A stretch of DNA of 41,458 bases, taken from the NCBI GenBank assembly GCA_003693705.1, contig RBZT01000488.1, positions 1 to 41,458 on the forward strand, read 5' to 3'. Below the pieces are notes generated by a model. The model was not told the DNA's origin. It ran no database searches and saw only the letters and a list, made by a program, of their open reading frames with translations. This document shows, in pieces, positions 33,097 to 41,458 of this stretch. The DNA is from Polymyxa betae. Its lineage: Eukaryota > Endomyxa > Phytomyxea > Plasmodiophorida > Plasmodiophoridae. Within the stretch, counting starts at the first letter, position 1. Every line of letters starts with the position of its first letter. The position numbers and the translations under genes are program-made.

Positions 33097-36000
33097 ATGG
33101 CGACAGCGAAATGGTGGCATCAGGTCGAAGAGCCTTCAACGGAATGGCACGAACTTCGCACCGATGAAGGCCTGACCTACTGTAGGCCCGATTCCGAATC
33201 CCTAAACACTAGCTGACGCGCACAGTTCACAATGTGCGAACGAACGAGACACGATGGGATCGGCCTCGTGAACTGATGACCGCCGAGCATGAAGCTCAGG
33301 CCGGCGCCTGGGTCTGGCTTCCGGACCCCGTGGAATGTTTCGTTCCTGCCAAAGTCGAATCGCCAGGCAACGTTACCATTGTCATCGTTACCATTTTCTG
33401 ATATCAAACAGGCGGCCCTGGACAGAAAGCTGTGCTGCGGACGGAGTCCGGTCGCGCCGTTCAAGTAACCGCAAAGGAGCTCGGCAATATGGCGCCATTA
33501 TCTTGGCCTTCTCTGCAGCGAATCGTCTCAGATTTGACCCTGCTTGATGACATGAACCCGGCCCTGATTTTACATAATTTAAAGCAGCGATTCGAACGCG
33601 ACCAGGTTTGTAACAAAAACGAAGAAATGGAGCTCGGTTGATGATTGTCGTAGATTTACTCGAATATCGGGACGATTCTGATCTCTGTGAATCCGTATTG
33701 TCGCCTGAATCTCTACTCACCGGAGGTCATCGATCAATATGAGAACCGAGGACTGAAAGAGATGCCACCGCATGTCTATACCATCGCTCATGATGCAATT
33801 ACTGGCATTAAGGTCGGGGACTTACAGAACCACTTTAGGGTTTTGTAACATTACAGTTTCTTTGGATTTGTCCCTGATTGAAACATTTTTCAATTCTTCT
33901 CTAATTTTACAGTTTCACCTTGTATCATGCTTAGCCTTGTGAATGTTTGTTCAACAATACAGCTTTGATTTTGTCTTTAACATCGTTTCTGAAAATTGTT
34001 ACGTTACAGTCATGTTGGCTGTCACCAGTTCTACCTCAAAGTAACATTTCTATCATTTTACTGCTCAGATATTCAGTCCATTATCATACGTCTGCAAGGT
34101 TATTCAAAACATTTTCCGCAGGATTCAGCTACGAACCAATCCGTTATTGTATCTGGTGAATCCGGAGCTGGAAAGACAGAAGCTACGAAACAGGTACAGC
34201 TCAGGGCTCCATTGAACAGCGGATCTGCACCCGTATGACTCACCGAACAGGTGCTGTCGTACATCGCCGCCGTTTCCGGATCGACGGGAAACGTCGAGGA
34301 GAAGATTCTGCTGGCGAACCCGATTCTGGAGACATTCGGCAATGCCAAAACACTCCGAAACAACAACTCATCCAGGTCGACGCCGCTGTTCGAATGCACT
34401 TGCTGCATCACTTTTTTTAGTATTTTTTCAAATCTTTTCACTGTTGTCACTCGGGCAAAACCCTAAAACCCTAATGTCTTTCAATTACAGCTTAACCAAC
34501 CACTCCTTTAGGTTCGGAAAGTACATTCAAGTGTATTTGAACGCGCGCGGCGAAATCTGCGGCTCGACCACACAGGTACGGTGTTCAGCACCGCTGCCGT
34601 ACTGGCACCGCACCGATTTGAGTCTCTGGGGTAGAACTTTCTGCTGGAGAAGGTGCGCGTGGTGAATCCGGCGCCGAACGAGCGTAACTTCCACGTCTTC
34701 TACCAGATCACGGAGGCGTGCTCGGCTTCGGATCGGGCGCGATGGGGCCTGGGCCGCGCCGCCGACTATTTCTATACGGTCCAGTCGCAATGTACGACCG
34801 TCCCGGGAATCGATGATCATGCCGATTACAACGATATGCTACAGGTCAGAATGTTCTTGCTTTCGCCAAAAACCTTCTGATTGTTTGAGAAATTTCGTTA
34901 AAATTTCATCAGTTTTTCAGCCCCAAACATTCCCTGCGATTTGGGCCCTCACGAAGTTGAGACATGAAATACTTTCGCACATTTACAACCTTCGATCCTC
35001 GTTCACTTTCGCAAAAAATAAACAATTACTTTAAACTGTTTTTCTTGAAAAATTTCACGTTTTTCCGCAGTCATTGAAATCTTGTCGCGTTTTTGTTCAA
35101 CCACATTTTTCAAGTTGGCAAAATTTGGCATCTTTTTTTTTGTAGAATGTTTTCTGAATTTCCTGCAAAAAGTTCATCTCTGTTGGAATTGACTCGTTGC
35201 GGTTTGTAGGCGATGAAGGCGATCGGCGTGTCGGATGCAGAACGCGACCAGCTGCTACAGGCCGTTGCCGCCATCCTTCATTTGGGCAACGTCGTCTTCG
35301 AATCGATCGGCGATAAGCAATGCCGCATCGCCAACGCCGATTCGCTATCATGGGCTGCGTCGTTATTCGGCGTCGACGAGAAACGCCTCGAATTCGTCAT
35401 GACCAAACGAATGCTGAAAATCCGAGGTCGGCGACGACGCCGATCGGGTCGTACTGGTCCAATGATGATATCGTTTCGGCAGGTCAAGGCGATACGCAGG
35501 TGCTGTTGAGCGAAGAGCAGGCGTTCGAGGCGCGTGACGCGCTGGCCAAGTTCGTGTACGCCGCCCTGTTCGACTGGATGGTGGCGCGCATCAACAAATC
35601 GATGGCCGTGGCGGACTCCGAACAGGCCCATTGCCGCTCGATCGGCATTCTGGATATCTTCGGATTCGAGGTATCGAATTCTATCAAATGAGCTTTTTCG
35701 AAAAAAGTTTTTTTTTTTAAAAAAGTTTTTTTTTTTTTTAAGTTATTTTTTTTTAAAAAGGTTTATTTTTTTTTCAAAAAAGGTTTATTTTTTTTTCAAA
35801 AAAGGTTTATTTTTTTTTCAAAAAAGGTTTATTTTTTTCAAAAAAGGTTTATTTTTTTCAAAAAATATTGAACTTTTCGTACCTCAGTCTGACTTGTGGG
35901 AAAACCCTAAACCCTCAACTAGGTGTTTCAAATGAACTCTTTCGAGCAGCTCTGTATCAATTTCACGAATGAGAGGCTGCAGCAGTTCTTCAATGCCAAC

Positions 36001-39000
36001 ACGTTCAAGCTGGAGGAGGATCTGTACGCCGCCGAAGGCATCGCTTTCGACCACGTCGCCTTCGTCGATAATCAGCCCATGGTCGACCTGCTCACCAAGA
36101 AGCCGTACGGCATCATGAACCTCCTCGACGAGGAAGTCGTCGTCCCACAAGGTCACCGCAATCGTTTATTTTTCACATTTTCTGTAGACTCGAAAAAGTT
36201 TGTGAAAAGAATCAAAAATTTCAAGAAATTTGTTGTTCTTGAGAGCGTTTCTGTTATCCGTTTTTGCAATTTTTTTTCTCTATAACGGAAAAATTGCAGA
36301 ATTTCAACGTGATCAAACTGTTGTATAAACTTTCCAATAATTTTTTCAATTGCGGTCTACAGGGTCGGATGTGAAATTCTTGCATAAAATCATCGAGAAC
36401 CATTCGAGCAATGCGCATTTCCGGACGGGTCCCGGGAACTCGGCGGCCTCGTTCGTCGTCGTGCACTACGCCGGTCCGGTCGTGTACGACGTGACCGGGT
36501 TCCTGGAGAAGAATCGCGATACGCTGACGCCGGATGCCATGCAGCTGCTGAATGCGTCGTCGGTCGGATTCATTGCGCAGATGTTCGCCTCATCTGCCGA
36601 TATGTCCTCCAAAGACCGCAAACAAACCCTTGGAAAACAGTACGAGAATTTGTTGGCAACCTTTCAAAAAAAAGTTTTTTTAATATTTTTAAAACTTTTT
36701 TCTTTTCGCAAAGGTGTCAGTTTTTGAGTTACTGTGAGCAGTTTCCTTGTTTGATGGTTTCTTGGACTTTTAAAAACGGATGTAACGTTGCGATCTGTAA
36801 CGTCATGACCTCAGGTTCCGTAACCAGCTGGATACGCTGATGACGACGCTTTCCAGTACGTCGCCGCACTATGTGCGCTGCATCAAACCGAACGAGGAGA
36901 AGAAGGCGCGCACGTTCGTCTCGAAAAACTGCTACGAGCAGCTGCTGTATTCGGTATCGTTGCACTCGACCGCAGATCGTCTTACGTTACCAGTAACGCT
37001 ATGATGACAGGGTGTGTTCGAGGCCGTCCAAATCCGCAAACGCGGATTCCCCTTCCGACAGAAGCACGCCGACTTCCTGTCACGTTACAAAGTCGGTAAC
37101 GTTACCGTTCGTTGAACATCGGTCAGTGACAACGTTTCAGGTCATTTTCCCGGAACGGAACCATACGTCATGTGATGCGTTACTGCGGGATTTGGCGTTA
37201 CCGGCCGAGAACGTCCGCATCGGGCGTACCATGATTCTCTACCGGTACGGAGTTGCGCAGCGGTGTCTTGTTCCTTCCGCGGACTTAGGCGCTGCTCAGG
37301 AGTGACGAATATAAGCAGTTGGAACTGCGCCGATCCATCACAGTCCGAAAGGCCGAAATCGTCGAAGAACTCCGCGATCTCACCAATCAGGACTTGAACG
37401 CACTTTCGGTTAGGGTTTCGCAGATCCTTCATGTAGTATAGTAACGCGGACTCTATCCTACAGAATGATACAGCCCGAGATAAATACTTCGAGCGCCTGT
37501 CGAAGGCCGTTCGGACTGCGGTCGAATTCAACGCCGACCATTCGGTCTGCAAAAAAGGCCGTGACCTGCTGATCGCGTTTATTGAGAGCCGAATGGATGA
37601 CGATACAAGGTTCAAACGTTACGATCCACAGTTTTTACGTTGCTCACGTGTTTTGCTGTTGATGTTACACTCTGCGTTAAAGCTACAGTTCGTTATCTGA
37701 GGGTTTTTTTAAAAATCATTTTTGAATTCAGTCGCCTTTTTTTCGTGTCGTCACTTTTCGAGCTCTGCGTTATACAAGAGCTGTTGTTACATTTATGTTT
37801 CTGAACACGGATGCTATCAGAGCCATGCTGGAAGAGGCGCAGCGACGCTGCGATCGTTCTCTGTTACAGGAGGCCATAAAGCGCTCGGATGCGCACGAAT
37901 ACAACACGAAACTGGTCAGATACTGTCTCGGGGTCTTTTGTTACCTGATCTGATCGCGTTTCCAGGTGCGTCAATGCCAGAAACTGCTGGAGCGCGTCGT
38001 TCGCGTCGACGATGAGTCGGAAGCAGCACTGAACCTGCTGGAGCGCGACCACATGAATGCAGTCGTCACAGCGGCCCGCGACCTCGGCTATTGGTAACAT
38101 GATTCCCTGTGCTGGTCCTCGGAGCCCGTCGTTTAACGATACGCTCAGGTCCGAAACTATCGAGTATTACGATCAACTCCTACAACAAACACCACGTGAT
38201 CTGCTTAAAGTGCAACTCAAACAGGTACGCAGTTTTTAACGCACTTTCATTTTCCACATTGGGGTATTTTTGTCGAAATTCTGAAACACAGTTTGAGTTT
38301 TCACAATTCGCACTCATGAGCACAGTTTTGACTCTTTTCTTCTGACGCGCTCTTTTACGCATCATTTTTCAAATCTATTATGTTTGTCTCTTATCTATCG
38401 CAGTTTATCTACTTTGTATCACCCACGCACATTTCGAATTGCGTTTGCGCGCAATCGAATTTTCTGCCATTTAAAAGTGCTATCTTTCCACTTTTTGAGT
38501 TTTGACACTTAAACTCACATTTCTCGCACTTTTTTCTTCTGTTTCCTGTTTTCTTTCTTTCCAACCACCAATACGCTTTCTTCATCAACCGTTGCGGATT
38601 ATCTCTCGACATTGCTCTTGCTACACGAGTCTGACTTGGCGCCCGTGTACGATACTGATTACGTTTCGCAGGCTGTAGCGATTGGAAACGTTGCGCGAGC
38701 CATTCGTTTGACAATCAAGATGAAGGACAGCGTATTCCAGGAGAAGGCGGCCATGTTCGACCTGCCGTCGTGCGGCATCATTAAGCCCGCCGAAGAATGG
38801 GCCTCGGAGAAGTTCCTCACTCTGCATCGGTACGCCTTACTGGCGGCCGCCCATCATCATAGCGGAATGTAACATTATCGATGTAGTGACCAGCTGCGTC
38901 TGGATATGCTGTCGTGGTCCAAGGACGACCTGCATTCGCCGCTGACGCGATTGCCGGACGGCGTCCATCTGAAGGAGATAACGAAGACGGCGCTGTCATG

Positions 39001-40534
39001 CTTCAAGCAACTGCAGTCGTTCATGGGTGATCGCAAATCCGAGAATCCAACCAATGACGGTAATTCGTTTCACTTCCAGAAAACATTCCAATTTTTGCGT
39101 AACATTACGAATCTTAAAACACTTCTCAGATTCGAGCTCTTTCATAGAATCTTCGTTTTCTGTGTTTAACGAATCTTTAATGTTTTTTATCAACAAAAAT
39201 TATCCCTTGCAAAAGAGGTTTCTGTATTCTTGAATTGGTAACATTAAATTAGCTGAGTTTCCTGTTGATTTCTTTAGCGGTGCCTGATAGCTGCTAATAG
39301 GTCATTGTCTGGTGATCACGGGCCACGGACGTGTAGAACTCCGTGATGAGATCTACGTCCTGATCCTGAAGCAGCTGACGAAGAATCCGAATCCGGACTC
39401 CGTCCGTAAAGGCTGGCAGCTGCTGGGTGCGTGCCTGGCGTCGTTCCCACCCGGGTCCGGATTCGAGAATTTCCTAGAGGTAACGTTACCTCTCGTTTGT
39501 CCGAGACAAGTCCGTGATTCGATTCCAGGTCTGGCTGCGCATCAACGCTCAGAACCCGGATTATCTCGGGTCGCTGCACGCCATCTGCTATCTCGGGGCG
39601 CGGCCTCTCCCAGTAGATCTCTCCCAACTCGACAACATCACCGATACTTTACGGTACTTTTAATTGGTTTTGAAATGACTTCTATTGCAATTTTGAATTC
39701 ATCCAAATGCTTTTTTGTTGTTTTTTGGTTTTTGTAAAAAATGAATTTTAACAAAACAAAATCATTTTTTGTACTTTTGAGACAGAATCTTTCCCAAATC
39801 GCGTGATTTTTTGTATGGCGACTGTTGACCATCAAGTCCTGATCTGTGGTATCTGTAGGCAGCGGACTCAAGAGTATGCGGAGCCTCTTCCGTCAGGTCC
39901 GCCCTCGTATCAGGACCTGATGACCCCCTTCGACCCCAACGTCGACGAGCTCGTGTTCAAACGTAAGGCGCCCGTTGTGAAGTCCGCAGCGGCGGCCTCC
40001 TCCCATCAGCCGACCGCCACTCCGGTCGGTGAAGCTTCACCCACTGCGAAACCCACCCATGTACACCACCGCTCGTAACGTTTCTGTAACGTATCACTGA
40101 ACCAGTCTCAGGCGCGTCAAATGTCGCGAGCCCAGCAAGCGGCGCAATTCACAAAACAAAGGGTAACGTGATCCGTTTGCTTTACACGTTTACATTACGT
40201 TTTCGTTACATGTATACTTTACGGTCACCTTACGTTTGCATGACATCTCTATGGATTCCAATTTTCGTAACATAACATTACGTGACTGTCTAAGTCACTG
40301 TCTCTACAGAATAAGTTACAGGCTCGGATCTCGACGTGCCGGCCCCCAGTTTGGGAGGCGCACATCGACCCGGCCTCGAATGCGACGTATTACTGGAATT
40401 CGGAGACCGGCGAATCCAGTTGGGAGAAACCGGCGGTCAGTCAGCTGCTGTTTTGCCACGGACTTTTGACTGATCGGATCTTTGTTCAGGAACTGAAATT
40501 CAGTGTTGCCGATGATGTCAAGCCACGTTTCTAA
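33097..40534 (+). CDS. Unconventional myosin: WW - SH3-like - motor - MyTH4 - PPxY - WW, 28 exons, 1304 residues
   Basis: Exons: 33097-33181, 33226-33366, 33412-33605, 33654-33812, 34122-34193, 34251-34375, 34512-34575, 34635-34844, 35210-35426, 35483-35670, 35923-36151, 36363-36639, 36815-36953, 37011-37091, 37141-37262, 37300-37408, 37464-37609, 37821-37914, 37966-38093, 38149-38224, 38672-38829, 38887-39059, 39301-39479, 39529-39653, 39859-40060, 40112-40162, 40310-40435, 40490-40534. The summed CDS is 3915 nt and every phase matches. An N-terminal WW domain (W17, YFHN 28-31, W39, P42) precedes an SH3-like piece and the motor: P-loop GESGAGKT (205-212), switch I NNNSSRFGK (254-262), switch II DIFGFE (480-485), and the YVRCIKPNE actin/converter region. 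No IQ motif is visible; the neck is a charged helix. A MyTH4 domain follows (about 1000-1163), then PPSY (1178-1181), then a second WW (W1263, W1286, P1289). Intron 2 begins GC. Confidence 0.93.
33834..33844 (+). repeat. Telomere-type unit in myosin intron 4
   Basis: TTTAGGGTTTT, 21 nt after the donor. Confidence 0.6.
34457..34475 (+). repeat. Telomere-type repeat in myosin intron 6
   Basis: AAAACCCTAAAACCCTAAT in the 136-nt intron 34376-34511. Confidence 0.85.
35700..35922 (+). repeat. T-rich tandem array plus telomere-type repeat in myosin intron 10
   Basis: About five units of roughly 20-22 bp (AAAAAAGGTTTATTTTTTTTC) cover 35750-35870 after a looser A/T run from 35700. They are followed by AAAACCCTAAACCCT at about 35901-35915, close to the acceptor at 35922. 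Confidence 0.8.
37409..37420 (+). repeat. Telomere-type unit forming the donor of myosin intron 16
   Basis: The intron starts directly with GTTAGGGTTTCG, so the telomere-type unit supplies the GT of the splice donor. Confidence 0.7.
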
Positions 40535-40650
40535 ACCAGTCCTAACTCAATAAAAGCTGTATGTTGGTGTCACTCACGAGAACCCTAAAACCTAAAAAAG
40601 TACGTCATCTGATGCCTCAACAACGATGGTAGAATCCCCGCCACGACGGG
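40535..40650 (+). terminator. Myosin 3' end
   Basis: AATAAA at 40549-40554 lies 15 nt after the stop, rather close for a polyadenylation signal. A telomere-type pair AACCCTAAAACCTAAAA follows at 40581-40597. Confidence 0.4.
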
Positions 40651-41166
40651 TCAGCACGCCCGGCCTGCGAATGTTACCTCTACCATCACCACGCCCAGCT
40701 CTGTTTTCGAAATGGGCCAGTACGCCGGCAAAGACTGGAACTTCAGAAAACGCAGCGAAGGGCTACGCTGCGAGCAGTGCGGCAGCGGCATTGCTTTTAA
40801 TATCGCAGAGCGGTCGCGCGATCGCCACGAAATATCGCTCGTCAGGGGCCGGCATGACCCGATTCGGGGTCCGGATACGATCTGTTCTAACGAAGACAGT
40901 ACTCCCGGTAACATAATTCCAGGAGTCAGTTTTCCAAATTTCGCAACGCTGTCTCCGGCATTGGCAACGCTCGATTCGCCATCGGACATTTTCAACCGGT
41001 CAATAGCACGCATCATTCGCTCATATTCGCTCTGACGAAGCTTTGCAGCGCCATAATCACAACTGCCTACTTTATAGCATTGGCTGAATACAAGACCATG
41101 TTGTATGGTTGGTCCTGCTGGGCCGGATATCACGCGATATTCGATGATGACGAGGGGATCTTCCAT
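40651..41166 (-). CDS. Hypothetical 171-residue protein
   Basis: An open frame from ATG at 41166. The first half (starting MEDPLVIIEYRV, with KLRQSEYERMMRAIDRLKM) looks like a normal soluble protein with an amphipathic helix. The second half is basic and less convincing, and may be intron read-through. It contains a CGTACTGGCC motif near its 3' end. No family was recognised. It is divergent from the frame starting at 41211. Confidence 0.4.
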   Translation of the reverse strand: MEDPLVIIEYRVISGPAGPTIQHGLVFSQCYKVGSCDYGAAKLRQSEYERMMRAIDRLKMSDGESSVANAGDSVAKFGKLTPGIMLPGVLSSLEQIVSGPRIGSCRPLTSDISWRSRDRSAILKAMPLPHCSQRSPSLRFLKFQSLPAYWPISKTELGVVMVEVTFAGRAC

Positions 41167-41210
41167 GGCAGAGCATCGTTCATAGCAATATCCATTTTGT
41201 AAGACAGGAC

Positions 41211-41458
41211 ATGACAAGCGAGCTCAGATTGAGAAAAAAAGTCGATGGCAACGATCCGTTTGGAACATTTTCCTGGAAACCTGAAGATGGTGAACAAGGG
41301 GAAGAAACATCATATCAGGTCTGCTGTCAGTTTACACGCCAGTTTGGCTATCAGGAGGGCGAATTCGTTCCCATCAATATGACGACAGCAGAACGCTTCA
41401 CCTTGTTTCGTTACGATAGAATTTCGGATTGCTGTTGGGGTTTAGGGTTAGGAGCTTA
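41211..41458 (+). CDS. 5' part of an unrecognised gene, cut by window end
   Basis: An open frame from ATG at 41211 to the right edge. It is polar with aromatic residues (FGTFSWKPEDGE, FGYQEGEFVPINM). At about 41438 it meets GTTTAGGGTTAGG, a telomere-type repeat starting with GT. By analogy with myosin intron 16 this may be a splice donor, ending the exon near 41437. Function unknown. Confidence 0.4.
   Translation, partial: MTSELRLRKKVDGNDPFGTFSWKPEDGEQGEETSYQVCCQFTRQFGYQEGEFVPINMTTAERFTLFRYDRISDCCWGLGLGA
41438..41454 (+). repeat. Telomere-type repeat at right edge
   Basis: GGTTTAGGGTTAGGAG. It possibly starts an intron. Confidence 0.7.

Noticed and set aside
37263-37464. IQ motifs in the myosin neck
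   Set aside because: No IQxxxRGxxxR pattern is present after the converter; only a charged helix is seen.
1-41458. Non-standard genetic code (stop codons read as sense)
   Set aside because: The deduced genes end in TAA, TAG and TGA, and clean long exons contain none of them internally.

Overview
This is nuclear DNA from a eukaryote, most likely a protist. Coding sequence comes in short exons separated by GT-AG introns that are often only 37-60 nt long. The window holds fragments of a Ty3/gypsy-type retroelement and a short hAT-like element. Many short telomere-type repeats (TTTAGGG/TTAGGG/TTTTAGGG) are scattered through introns and intergenic DNA. A MyTH4/WW myosin and an EF-hand/PH/kinase-fold protein would fit an alveolate or stramenopile, but that placement is inference only. 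I found exons by splicing open frames at GT...AG boundaries with matching phase. Several genes are far longer than any single open frame.

Layout. 1-1060 (-): broken retroelement gag. 1669-2463: 779-bp hAT-like element with a perfect 8-bp target duplication. 3867-2558 (-): two-exon C2H2 zinc-finger gene. 4071-4214: six 24-bp repeats. 5629-4845 (-): five-exon transmembrane RING-H2 ligase. 6196-10382 (+): 13-exon, 881-residue, four-pass membrane protein with two large extracytoplasmic modules, divergent from the RING gene. 12672-16899 (+): 15-exon, 821-residue EF-hand-like/zinc-ribbon/PH/pseudokinase protein. 16900-20473: no recognised gene. 20474-21540: scrambled reverse transcriptase remnant. 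23-26.5 kb: small and unrecognised genes, one with a tandem exon duplication. 27556-26602 (-): peptidyl-tRNA hydrolase 2. 30425-27911 (-): decayed paralogue of the four-pass membrane protein. 31708-32808 (+): ubiquitin-like multi-pass membrane protein. 33097-40534 (+): 28-exon, 1304-residue myosin with a WW domain at each end and a MyTH4 tail. 40651-41458: two divergent partial or hypothetical genes.

The genes do not look like an operon or a single pathway. Three sequence patterns run through the whole window: telomere-type repeats inside introns, the near-palindrome GTAACGTTAC at or near intron 5' ends, and the 8-mer CGTACTGG on both strands (16 copies against about 1.3 expected by chance). 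The best candidates for undescribed biology are the tandem-module four-pass membrane protein, the double-WW MyTH4 myosin, the multidomain pseudokinase, and these repeated short motifs.
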